DNA of 64,000 bases from Elusimicrobiota bacterium (GTDB lineage Bacteria; Elusimicrobiota; Elusimicrobia; F11). The translations under genes were made by a program, and so were the position numbers. Location of the stretch: the NCBI GenBank assembly GCA_022072025.1, contig JAJVIP010000009.1, positions 1-64,000 on the forward strand, in the 5' to 3' direction. Below the pieces are notes generated by a model. That model was not told the DNA's origin and ran no database searches. It saw only the letters and a list, made by a program, of their open reading frames with translations. Shown here in pieces: positions 24,861 through 32,665 of this stretch (position 1 is the first letter of the stretch; each line of letters starts with the position of its first letter).

Positions 24861-25247
24861 TCACCGATTACCGATACGTCTGAATGTATAGCAACAGACA
24901 TCGGAATCCCCGCTATTTCGACTCTTTTGTGTCGTGGAAATATCCAACGTTCCTAGATACAGTGGCCGTACTTTCATATCGAGATGTGTGGGACAATTCA
25001 AATTGCGTTTATCATCTCGAGAAAAAAAGTTGGCTGAAGCAACCGAACGACACGGCTCCGCCCACAACATCGAAGTATGGTCCCAGGAAATTCTGAGCAG
25101 ACCCCCATCCGGCTCCTCAGACCAACGCGTTATCACTGCGTTCTCTGGAACAGATGCAGGAAGTCCTTTAGGCCGCGGAATCACTTGCTCGCCTGCAAGG
25201 AGAAATGAACTCAACATGAAAATGAGAAGGGGAACGAAAGCTCTCAC
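24861..25247 (-). CDS. Cassette protein: exported small protein of unknown function
   Basis: This 128-residue protein has a clear signal peptide (FVPLLIFMLSSFLLAGEQ) and a soluble body with several Cys and Trp residues (SMLWAEPC, NLNCPTH, DVCCYTF). The start ATG at 25247 follows GGAGGTAAAAGAG. Cassette cores GTTAGGCGGC and GCCGCCTAAC are exact complements. It is the most distal cassette still framed by cores. No family recognised. Confidence 0.65.
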   Translation of the reverse strand: MRAFVPLLIFMLSSFLLAGEQVIPRPKGLPASVPENAVITRWSEEPDGGLLRISWDHTSMLWAEPCRSVASANFFSRDDKRNLNCPTHLDMKVRPLYLGTLDISTTQKSRNSGDSDVCCYTFRRIGNR

Positions 25248-25276
25248 TCTTTTACCTCCATAGCATGCCGCCTAAC

Positions 25277-25495
25277 GAATAGCGTTTTATCGATTGTGCG
25301 AAGCATGATGGATAAAACGTGTTGAACGAAGCCGCTTCGCGGCCTTCTTTTCAACGGTGCTATGGGAATTCTAATGGGTTAGAGGAACGGATTCAAGGAA
25401 AGAAACCAGGACGCTCGATGGATTTAGGGTCCGGGTGACGAAGGCGGGAGTCAGCGCGAGGGGAATTTAACCCGCCGATCTGGGAAAAAAAGAAG
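25277..25495. repeat. IS91-type terminal repeat, copy 2 (joined to transposase)
   Basis: It begins right after the core GCCTAAC at 25270-25276. It matches the solo copy at 24219 and continues on the right into the 3' end of an IS91-type transposase gene read on the minus strand, as expected for the terminal end of a rolling-circle IS. Confidence 0.7.
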
Positions 25496-25571
25496 CCCGA
25501 ACCAAAGGAATCCACGCGCCTCCCTTGCAAGAGGTCGATCAACTCACGTTTGAAACAACCGACGCTGATTT

Positions 25572-25862
25572 TCACGAACTGTCCCAACCCTTCTTTGGAA
25601 TCTCGCCGGCGATGATCATGTTTCCCTTTTTGCAACAAGGGCAAAGGTCCAGATCGACGCCGGTTAACTCTTTGAACAACTCGCGCGTTGTCTTCGGCTC
25701 CGCCTCCGGCTCGGTTTCTTCCCCCTTGAGAAGCTCGCGGCAGCGAACCAAGTCGATCTTCTTGCTCTTGTTTGCGAGAAAGCCGATGTGACGAACCTTC
25801 ATGAAGGACGTCGGCAATGTGTGAAGAAGAAAACGGCGGATGAATTCCCCAGATGCACGGGG
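25572..25862 (-). pseudogene. IS91-family transposase, C-terminal fragment
   Basis: The readable part is FIRRFLLHTLPTSFMKVRHIGFLANKSKK, then a charged linker and LTGVDLDLCPCCKKGNM. The FMKVRHxGFLAN motif and the C-terminal CPxCxxG zinc-like pair are typical of IS91 transposases. The catalytic Y2 domain is absent; the sequence breaks near 25865 at CACGGGGTCA, again an element-A end. Acquisition by one-ended transposition or decay in place both fit. Confidence 0.75.
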
Positions 25863-25865
25863 TCA

Positions 25866-26263
25866 CTCATTAGCCTCCGCGGGGACCCAGCAAGAAATAG
25901 CTCTGGGAAGGGGGTTTAAAAAATCGCCTTATTAATTCCATTTTGCGCCACATTATGGAATCAATAACTCCATTTTGCAAGGCATCAATTTAAGACTGTC
26001 TCAATGGAATGAAATGATTGGTTTTGTTCGGTTTCGCGTCTCCTACACTTAATAATTGAAAACACGGACGCGGTACGCTTACAACTGTTTAGACGGATTC
26101 AAATAATCGCAAAGAAATTATTGCCGGTACGCCATTCCTCATTGAATCTACGACTCAAAACTCAGACTTGCCCCCCGTCCTCGTCCTCGATCCGTCACGT
26201 CATGGAGGAAACGAATTTATATTATGAGGGCTCTGTTGCAATTGAAAGGGGATCGAAAATTAA
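25866..26263. other. Non-coding border of the array, with element-A and element-C scraps
   Basis: There is no convincing gene. It contains two TCCATTTTGC-like repeats near 25945 and 25972, AGACTGTCTCAATGG (element-C-like end) at 25994, and a solo right end of element A at 26152-26178 with a mutated CCCCCCGTC terminus. The last 60 bp precede the methyltransferase gene. Confidence 0.5.
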
Positions 26264-27097
26264 ATGAAAAAAAAGAGTGCCTCCGAAACCAACTTTAAAA
26301 GAGCGGTTCAAGAAGCTTTTGATGAAGCTTCCATTGGCTATGACAAACCGGCGATGCGTTTCTTTGATAACAGCGCCGAGAATGTGGTCCGTCAACTATC
26401 TCTGAAGGGTGATGAACATGTTCTCGATGTGGCGACCGGTACTGGAAAAATAGCATTGGCCTTGGCGCGGCGGTTGAAGAGCGGTACGGTGACCGGAATT
26501 GATATGTCGACTGGAATGTTAGCGGTGGCTCGAAAAAAGGCGCGCGAGGCGGGTCTGAAAAATATTTCGTTCCAACAAGTGGAAGTCGATGCGGTCGCTT
26601 ATCCGCCCAAGAGCTTTGATGGGATGACCTGTGGCTTTGGCGTGCACTTTTGGTCAAACATGGAGAAGTCGCTGGCGCGCTTAATAGGAATGGTGAAAGA
26701 CAAGGGGTTCGTGTCCATCACGAGTTTTGCGAAAGGCTCCTTCGAACCTCATTCGGATCTTTGTTTGAAGCGATTTGCTCGTTATGGTGTGAAATTACCC
26801 GATTCCTACACCTGGGAGCGTCTTGATCATCCGGAAAAAAATAAAAAAATCCTTGAGGCGGTGGGATTGAAAAATATTCAGATGAAAAATAATCAGGTGG
26901 GTTACCATTTGAAGAGCGCCGAGGAATGGTGGGACTTGGTTCTTTTTACGGGATTCCGTGCCTTTTTGAATCAGCTGACGAAGGACCAGGTCGCTCGATT
27001 TAAAGAAGAATTTATGCGGGAAGTGAAATCCACCGCGACGGCGCAAGGAATATTATTAAACGTTGAGGTTATTACGGCTGTTGGTGTGGTGACATGA
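26264..27097 (+). CDS. Class I SAM-dependent methyltransferase (UbiE-like)
   Basis: This 277-residue cytoplasmic enzyme has the Rossmann SAM-binding motif I VLDVATGTGKIALALA near residue 50, an acidic motif II in VTGIDMSTGML, and a post-motif VDAVAYPPKSFDGMTCGFGVHF. Overall it resembles UbiE/Methyltransf_11 enzymes. The substrate cannot be told. It stands alone just past the cassette array and reads on the other strand, so I take it as the chromosomal flank and not a cassette. A GAAAGGGGATCG precedes the ATG. Confidence 0.85.
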   Translation: MKKKSASETNFKRAVQEAFDEASIGYDKPAMRFFDNSAENVVRQLSLKGDEHVLDVATGTGKIALALARRLKSGTVTGIDMSTGMLAVARKKAREAGLKNISFQQVEVDAVAYPPKSFDGMTCGFGVHFWSNMEKSLARLIGMVKDKGFVSITSFAKGSFEPHSDLCLKRFARYGVKLPDSYTWERLDHPEKNKKILEAVGLKNIQMKNNQVGYHLKSAEEWWDLVLFTGFRAFLNQLTKDQVARFKEEFMREVKSTATAQGILLNVEVITAVGVVT

Positions 27098-27120
27098 TCG
27101 CCACGGCGGGATGAGGGGCC

Positions 27121-27175
27121 AAAAGGAGTTTCCTGTTCCTCTCCCAGAGTCCCTCCTTTTTTTCTGTCCTGACGT
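27121..27175 (+). terminator. Possible terminator after the methyltransferase gene
   Basis: AAAAGGAG and CTCCTTTTTTT form an 8-bp stem ending in a T-run, but the loop is about 26 bases. The fit is weak. Confidence 0.3.
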
Positions 27176-27250
27176 TTTTTCTTCAAGCTCCATCAATCAT
27201 TTCTATTTAACCGGAATCCTGCAGTTGTTGTGGTCGTACCTAAAGGTACT

Positions 27251-27294
27251 GCAAACGACGCTGTCATTCCCGCCTTCGCGGGAATGACGTTTGC
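27251..27294. repeat. REP-type hairpin
   Basis: GCAAACG...GTCATTCCCG pairs with CGGGAATGAC GTTTGC around a CCTTCG loop. It follows a stretch (27208-27250) that resembles 16651-16688 and ends in GTACCTAAAGGTAC. Confidence 0.7.
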
Positions 27295-27377
27295 ATAAAA
27301 ATGTTTTGGTCATTATCGACGGTAAATTCGCTTCAATTGAAAAATTCAGGTTAAGGAAAAATAATGACTGCGACCCT

Positions 27378-28241
27378 TTAAAAGCGAACTTTGCCGTACA
27401 GTTGCAGGCCGGTGTATCGAAAGTCAACGTTTCCTTTTAAGTCCACGCCGGGGTAGTCTTCGTTTTTGTTTTCCAATCCAAGGCGCAGGGTGTCCACGCC
27501 CAACCCGACTGCGAAATGTTGGACAGGCAAGAATTCAACGGCCGCTCGCATTTGCAAGAGCTGACCCGTAAAATTTTCGTATTCAACATAAAAAAACTGG
27601 GACCCTGTTCTCAAATACCATCTGGGTGTAAGCGCTACGTCCATTCGAAGACCCAGGGCCGGAAGAGGGGCCGTAAATTTAAATTGCCCGTCTCCTTGTG
27701 CAAGTCCTGTCGCTGAAATTCCAAAGTCAATGGGCATCACATAGGCGCCGAACGAGGCGGCCAGATCGACGCGGTCATCCTGTAAAAAGGAATAACTATA
27801 AGCGGCCTCAATAATGTCGAGGTTAAAATGGCTTGTGACCTCTGTGCCGGCATTGATGGTAACGGTGTTGCCGTTACGATCCTTGATATCGAAGTCGGCG
27901 CCTACGCTCCGCTTCGCGTCGCGACGCAGCGCAAACCATGAGGCGTCCAGCCGATGTCGGCGACTTCGAGTGAACCGCCAATGCGTTTCAGCGCGAAGCA
28001 CGGTTGTTTGGCCTTCCAATCCCAACACGTCTTCAACGTCAAGCTCAAGTCCTATCCCCGATCCGACACGAACGCCGCTTTGTGTATCGGAAAGAAAAGC
28101 TCCGAGGCTCACACTGAATTTTTCCCACGGCTCCGGTTTCAGCGCGCTGGGGTTGGCCGGCATGGAGTCGGCATAGGCGTTGACGGTGGGCCACCAGAGA
28201 ACCGTTAATGCCACTATTAATGCTTTTTTATAGGTATTCAT
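27378..28241 (-). CDS. Outer-membrane beta-barrel protein
   Basis: This 287-residue exported protein has a signal peptide (ALIVALTVLWWPTVNAYA) and barrel-like strands through to a C-terminal LYGKVRF, ending in Phe as BAM substrates do. The family is not recognised; the ETHWRFTRSRRHRLDASWF and NVDFRYTGLQLYGKV pattern is seen in hypothetical barrels. The ATG at 28241 is preferred; an in-frame ATG at 28253 adds four residues. Box 3 lies 37 bp upstream. Confidence 0.65.
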   Translation of the reverse strand: MNTYKKALIVALTVLWWPTVNAYADSMPANPSALKPEPWEKFSVSLGAFLSDTQSGVRVGSGIGLELDVEDVLGLEGQTTVLRAETHWRFTRSRRHRLDASWFALRRDAKRSVGADFDIKDRNGNTVTINAGTEVTSHFNLDIIEAAYSYSFLQDDRVDLAASFGAYVMPIDFGISATGLAQGDGQFKFTAPLPALGLRMDVALTPRWYLRTGSQFFYVEYENFTGQLLQMRAAVEFLPVQHFAVGLGVDTLRLGLENKNEDYPGVDLKGNVDFRYTGLQLYGKVRF

Positions 28242-28277
28242 ATCTTGGATCATAAAGAACTCACTTCCGCGCGCCTA

Positions 28278-28293
28278 TTGGCCTTTGGTCCAA
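28278..28293. promoter_or_regulatory. Dyad operator TTGGCC-TTTG-GTCCAA (box 3)
   Basis: It lies in the divergent gap between the barrel gene (minus) and the GH63 gene (plus, 107 bp away). One half-site carries GGCC, as in box 1. It could serve both genes. Confidence 0.7.
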
Positions 28294-28399
28294 TAGACCC
28301 CTCTCCGACCTTTTCATAAATTGGTTTTTAATTTGAACAGTTCGTTAAGCTCTAAATTCTAAATCCTAAATATATGAATGGGCCGAAAGGAGAATCCTC

Positions 28400-31093
28400 A
28401 TGAATGCCGAACAAACCCGCCTGGAAGAAACCCGAACTCAGAAAAAAGCCTGGAAAATGTGGGGTCCCTACCTCAGTGAGCGCCAGTGGGGAACTGTCCG
28501 GGAGGACTATAGTGACAATGGGGACGCTTGGAATTATTTCCCACATGACCATGCTCGTTCGAGAGCGTACCATTGGGGAGAAGATGGATTGGCCGGTATC
28601 TCAGATGAAAAACAGCGGCTTTGTTTCGCATTGGCCTTGTGGAATGAAAAGGATCCCATCATAAAGGAACGCCTGTTTGGACTCACCAATTCTGAAGGAA
28701 ACCACGGCGAAGATGCTAAAGAGTATTATTTTTATTTGGATAGCACCCCGACGCATTCCTACATGAAGTATCTCTATAAATATCCTCAAGCGGCCTATCC
28801 CTATGATGATCTCGTCCGAACCAATCGCCAAAGATCCAAGTTGGAGGCGGAATACGAACTCTTGGATACCGGTGTTTTTAACGAGGACAAGTACTGGGAC
28901 GTGTTTGTGGAGTATGCCAAAGAAGGGCCCGATAATATTTTGGTGAAGATTACTGTCCATAATCGCGGATCCCAAGAAGCGTCCTTGCATGTGATCCCGC
29001 ATTTGTGGTTCCGCAATACCTGGTCTTGGGACAAGGGCGCCGCCAAACCGAATATGAAAATGGCCGCGTCTCCAAAAGGCACCAGCCTGATCGCCGCGAA
29101 ACAGAACGATATTGGGGATTATTTCTTTTACTGTGAGGGGGAGGTTCCCCTTCTTTTTACCGAAAACGAAACGAACGTCAACCGACTCTATGGTCAGGCC
29201 AATCAGTCTCCTTACGTCAAAGACAGCATCAACAATTATTTCATCAAGGGAGATAAATCCGCAGTAAACCCGGCAAGAACCGGTTCCAAAGCTGCGGCCG
29301 ATTATTTGGTGAAGGTTAAAGCGCGCAGTTCAAAAACGATCCGTTTGCGTCTCTCGAAAGAACCTCAGACCTCTCCTTTTGGTCCCGCGTTTGAAAAATC
29401 GTTTGAGGCCCGTCAAGCTGAAGCGGAGGAGTTTTATAACAACATCATCCCGAAGGGTTTAAGCGCGGATCAGAAAATGGTTTATCGCCAGGCCTTGGCC
29501 GGTATGCTCTGGAGTAAGCAGTATTTTTATTACGACGTAAAGAAGTGGTTAAAAGAACATGGGGATGATCCTTTCAAAGCGTCCAACCGAGCGGCCCGAA
29601 ATCGCGCGTGGTATCACATGGTTAATGACGATGTCATCTCCATGCCGGACAAATGGGAATATCCGTGGTATGCCGCTTGGGATTTGGCCTTTCACACCCA
29701 AGTGCTGGCTTTGGTGGACATCGATTTTGCAAAACAACAATTGGATCTCATGTTGGGGGAGGTTTATCTTCATCCCAACGGCCAAATTCCGGCCTATGAA
29801 TGGAATTTCGGAGATGTCAACCCTCCTGTTCATGCGGTATCCACGCTCACCATTTATCGGCTTGAAAAGGAGCGCACGGGAAAAGGCGATCTGGCCTTCT
29901 TAAAAGATTCTTTCAACAAGTTGTTAATGAATTTCACCTGGTGGGTCAATCGCAAAGACCGGAATGGAAAAAACGCCTTTGAAGGCGGATTTTTAGGGAT
30001 GGACAACATCGGTGTTTTCGATCGAAGTTCCCCTCTTCCCACAGGCGGTCATTTGGAACAAGCCGATGGAACAGCCTGGATGGCGCTTTTTTCACAGAAC
30101 ATGCTGGAAATTGCCTCTGAGCTGGCATTGCACGATCCGACCTATGAATCGATGGTGCTCAAATTTGCGGAGCATTTCCTATCCATTTCTGCCGCCATGG
30201 ATCAGCCGGGAGACCAAAACGACAAGATGTGGGACGATAAGGATGGGTTCTTTTACGACGTTCTTTGCCTGCCCAGTGGGCAGAACCATCGTCTCAAAAT
30301 TCGATCCATGGTGGGGTTCCTTCCCCTTTGCGCGGCCAGCCTGATCGAGCCGGAACTCCGGAATAAGTTTCCACGCGTCCTGGAGAGAATTCAACGCTAC
30401 TTTGAACGTCACCCCGAGGTGAAGGCCAATAATGCCGCCCTTGGCGTCAAGGGAGTTCAGGACCGCCGTATTCTCACCATTGTCGATGAAAAGAAATTAA
30501 GGAAGCTTTTGGCCTATCTTCTTGATGAAAATGAGTTTTTAAGCCCCTATGGCATCCGGGCGCTCTCAAAAATTCATGAAAAGAAACCCTATGTGTTTTA
30601 TGTGGGGGGGCAGGAATATCGTGTCGATTACGTGCCCGGTGATTCGAATACCGGCATGTTTGGGGGGAACTCAAATTGGCGCGGTCCCATCTGGATGCCC
30701 GTGAATCAACTCATTCTTCGAGCCTTGAGGCAGAATTACCTGTTTTACGGGGATTCGTTTAAGGTTGAATGTCCGACGGGTTCGGGAAAATTGATGACGC
30801 TCTATGAAGTGAGCGAGGAAATTTCACGTCGACTGGCGAACATCTTCCTTCGAGATAAAAATGGACGCCGGCCGGTTCATGGCCAATATGAAAAATTCCA
30901 ATCAGACCCTCATTGGAAAGATCTCATCCTCTATTACGAATATTTCCATGGCGACACCGGAGCGGGCATCGGGGCCAGTCACCAAACAGGCTGGACGGGT
31001 CTGGTGGCTCAATTCCTCCATGTCTTCGGTGCCGTTAGTCAAAAGGAATTCTTAAAAGAGGGGGCGGGGGCCGTTCTCAGAAGCGTGAGATAA
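28400..31093 (+). CDS. Glycoside hydrolase family 63-type glucosidase
   Basis: This 897-residue protein without a signal peptide resembles bacterial GH63 (MGH1-like) glucosidases related to processing alpha-glucosidase I. The catalytic (alpha/alpha)6 region includes YPWYAAWDLAFHTQ (general-acid Asp region) and NGQIPAYEWNFGDVNPP. Near the end is HGDTGAGIGASHQTGWTGLVA, the conserved C-terminal signature. It likely hydrolyses an alpha-glucoside such as glucosylglycerate or trehalose-like compounds in the cytoplasm; that substrate guess comes from the family. GGAGAATCCTC precedes the ATG. A barrel gene follows 13 bp downstream. Confidence 0.88.
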   Translation: MNAEQTRLEETRTQKKAWKMWGPYLSERQWGTVREDYSDNGDAWNYFPHDHARSRAYHWGEDGLAGISDEKQRLCFALALWNEKDPIIKERLFGLTNSEGNHGEDAKEYYFYLDSTPTHSYMKYLYKYPQAAYPYDDLVRTNRQRSKLEAEYELLDTGVFNEDKYWDVFVEYAKEGPDNILVKITVHNRGSQEASLHVIPHLWFRNTWSWDKGAAKPNMKMAASPKGTSLIAAKQNDIGDYFFYCEGEVPLLFTENETNVNRLYGQANQSPYVKDSINNYFIKGDKSAVNPARTGSKAAADYLVKVKARSSKTIRLRLSKEPQTSPFGPAFEKSFEARQAEAEEFYNNIIPKGLSADQKMVYRQALAGMLWSKQYFYYDVKKWLKEHGDDPFKASNRAARNRAWYHMVNDDVISMPDKWEYPWYAAWDLAFHTQVLALVDIDFAKQQLDLMLGEVYLHPNGQIPAYEWNFGDVNPPVHAVSTLTIYRLEKERTGKGDLAFLKDSFNKLLMNFTWWVNRKDRNGKNAFEGGFLGMDNIGVFDRSSPLPTGGHLEQADGTAWMALFSQNMLEIASELALHDPTYESMVLKFAEHFLSISAAMDQPGDQNDKMWDDKDGFFYDVLCLPSGQNHRLKIRSMVGFLPLCAASLIEPELRNKFPRVLERIQRYFERHPEVKANNAALGVKGVQDRRILTIVDEKKLRKLLAYLLDENEFLSPYGIRALSKIHEKKPYVFYVGGQEYRVDYVPGDSNTGMFGGNSNWRGPIWMPVNQLILRALRQNYLFYGDSFKVECPTGSGKLMTLYEVSEEISRRLANIFLRDKNGRRPVHGQYEKFQSDPHWKDLILYYEYFHGDTGAGIGASHQTGWTGLVAQFLHVFGAVSQKEFLKEGAGAVLRSVR

Positions 31094-31106
31094 TTGTCCC
31101 CTTTCA

Positions 31107-32039
31107 ATGAGGATTCTCAGACCAACTCGGCATTTTTCTGACTGGGTTGTTGGATGTCTGGTTTTTCTGTGGGCAGCCACGGGCGCAAGCGCGCAAGACC
31201 TCGAGCCGAGGGCTTATTCGAACACGCCGGTTGGGCTTAAATTCCTCATCGTTGGTTACGCCGCCACGGAGGGGAATGTCGCGTTTGATCCTTCGGTTCC
31301 CATCACCGACGCGCATCTGAATACACATTCCTCCGTTTTTGGATACGCACATTCATTGGGCGTGGGGGGGCGTTCCGCCAAGTTCGACGTGGTAATGCCC
31401 TATACGTGGCTTGATGGAGATGCTCTCGTTCAAGGTCAGAGGAAAGATCGGGTGGTGTCTGGGTTTGCCGATCCTTTATTTCGTTTTACTTATAATTTTT
31501 ATGGGGCCCCCGCGCTCAAAATGAAGGATTTCGCCCATTTCCGACAAAATTTCATCATGGGGTTCAGCGTGCGGGTATCACCCCCCCTCGGTCAATATGA
31601 CGAAACACGACTCGTTAACATTGGTACCAATCGTTGGGCCATAAAACCTGAGTTCGGAATGTCGAAGGCATGGGGGCCTTGGACAATCGAAGTGATGCCC
31701 AGTATCACGGTTTATACGAACAACACCGATTTTTTTAATGGGCAAAAGCTCACGCAAGAGCCGCTTTACGCCGTGCAGGGACATCTGATTCGAAGCCTGC
31801 GCCACGGTTTATGGGTGGCCATCAACTCCACTTACTTCACGGGAGCTCGGACCGCCACCAATGGCGTAAAGTCAGACAACAAGCAATCGAGCACCCGGAC
31901 GGGATTTACCTTGGCAATTCCAGTGGATAAGTCAAATTCGATAAAGCTTTATGGCAGCGCTGGAACCTCTACCCGCACCGGGAGTCGTTATAACGCCCTC
32001 GGCGCCGCCTGGCAGTTTCGTTGGGGAACCGAGTCTTAG
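31107..32039 (+). CDS. Outer-membrane beta-barrel, MetA-pathway/transporter-like (paralogue of 4053)
   Basis: A 310-residue exported barrel with signal WVVGCLVFLWAATGASA. It shares with the 4053 protein a PPLGQYDxxRLVNIGTNRW block and the FFNGQKLxxEPLY block, so the two are paralogues. Each stands directly after a hydrolase gene (sulfatase there, GH63 here), which suggests a general partnership of hydrolase and barrel. The function is inferred only. Confidence 0.68.
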   Translation: MRILRPTRHFSDWVVGCLVFLWAATGASAQDLEPRAYSNTPVGLKFLIVGYAATEGNVAFDPSVPITDAHLNTHSSVFGYAHSLGVGGRSAKFDVVMPYTWLDGDALVQGQRKDRVVSGFADPLFRFTYNFYGAPALKMKDFAHFRQNFIMGFSVRVSPPLGQYDETRLVNIGTNRWAIKPEFGMSKAWGPWTIEVMPSITVYTNNTDFFNGQKLTQEPLYAVQGHLIRSLRHGLWVAINSTYFTGARTATNGVKSDNKQSSTRTGFTLAIPVDKSNSIKLYGSAGTSTRTGSRYNALGAAWQFRWGTES

Positions 32040-32041
32040 AA

Positions 32042-32562
32042 TTCCGTTTTATAAGTACGGTAACGTATTTTTTCGTCGCCCCGGCATGCTTTTGGCCGGG
32101 GTCCAGGTTCTGACCGTGATAAACTTGCGCTCCCTTCCACAACGCTCTGCGTTATTTTTAACAAACAGAAAGGCGAGCAATATGAAAACTCCTTGCGTCT
32201 ATATTCTCACGAACAAACCGAATGGAACCTTTTATGTTGGTGTGACCTCCGACCCGCTAAAGCGTGTCTGGCAGCATCGAAGTGATTTTGTCAAAGGTTT
32301 CACCAATGAGCATCAGCTTCACCGGCTCGTATGGTACGAAGTACATGCAACAATGGAATCGGCCATCATCCGAGAAAAGGCCATTAAACGGTGGAAAAGG
32401 CTTTGGAAAAAACGGCTTATTGAAAAAAGAAATCCGCAGTGGAAGGATTTATTCAAAGAATTGGTCTGATCTCGGGGAACACCTGGGCCCCGGCCAAAAG
32501 ATCGCCGGGGCGACGGCGGACCGTTATTATTCCGCAATACGTTACCGTACTTATGAAACGGA
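32042..32562. mobile_element. GIY-YIG unit bounded by inverted repeats and REP arms
   Basis: The left outer arm TTCCGTTTTATAAGTACGG (to 32069) is matched in reverse at 32535-32562 with about two mismatches in 28. Inside each arm is a REP-like block: GTCGCCCCGGCATGC on the left (32075) and GCCGGGGCGAC on the right (to 32514), each beside an ACCTGG/CCAGGT block. Between them lies one gene, a GIY-YIG endonuclease. Gene-less versions of the same REP pair lie at 42771, 44782 and 58378. Confidence 0.75.
32182..32469 (+). CDS. GIY-YIG superfamily endonuclease (UPF0213/YhbQ-like)
   Basis: This 95-residue protein has the GIY-YIG core: YILTNKPNGTFYVGVT, then the catalytic Arg in DPLKRVWQH and the Glu in IIREKAIKRWKR. 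The length is that of stand-alone single-domain nucleases whose biological role is unsettled. The ATG at 32182 follows AGAAAGGCGAG. It is flanked on both sides by inverted REP arms, so it may be the nuclease that moves or maintains these repeats; that is inference. Confidence 0.88.
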   Translation: MKTPCVYILTNKPNGTFYVGVTSDPLKRVWQHRSDFVKGFTNEHQLHRLVWYEVHATMESAIIREKAIKRWKRLWKKRLIEKRNPQWKDLFKELV

Positions 32563-32665
32563 GTACTCAGAAATCTCTTGCACCCAGGCCATATGACGGG
32601 GCTCATATAGCGCCAAGACGAACCTTTGGTATAAGTGCCTCTAAGGCGTGATTTTGATAAAACAA

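Larger units (their letters stand above)
16650..25276 (-). other. Integron gene-cassette array without integrase (CALIN)
   Basis: Nine short genes all read on the minus strand and alternate with attC-like sites. Read on the minus strand, most sites begin with a degenerate RYYYAAC followed by CAGCGGCTGCAGAGCC, and end with CTACAGCCTCGTTRRRY. For nearly every cassette the sequence starting it matches the complement of the core ending it, for example GTTCGGCATC/GATGCCGAAC and GTTAGCTGGCC/GGCCAGCTAAC. Such complementarity is expected when a circular cassette is inserted between G and TT of the core. No tyrosine recombinase of IntI type is seen up to 26 kb or elsewhere in the window. The loops are filled with MITEs and IS remnants. 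Confidence 0.85.

Noticed and set aside
25393-25866. 157-codon minus-strand frame over the IS91 fragment
   Set aside because: It is out of frame with the recognisable transposase residues (FMKVRHIGFLAN), so it is a shadow of the fragment.
31951-32469. 172-codon start for the GIY-YIG gene
   Set aside because: The extra N-terminus comes from the barrel gene's end and the REP arm; the ATG at 32182 has a ribosome site and begins the domain.
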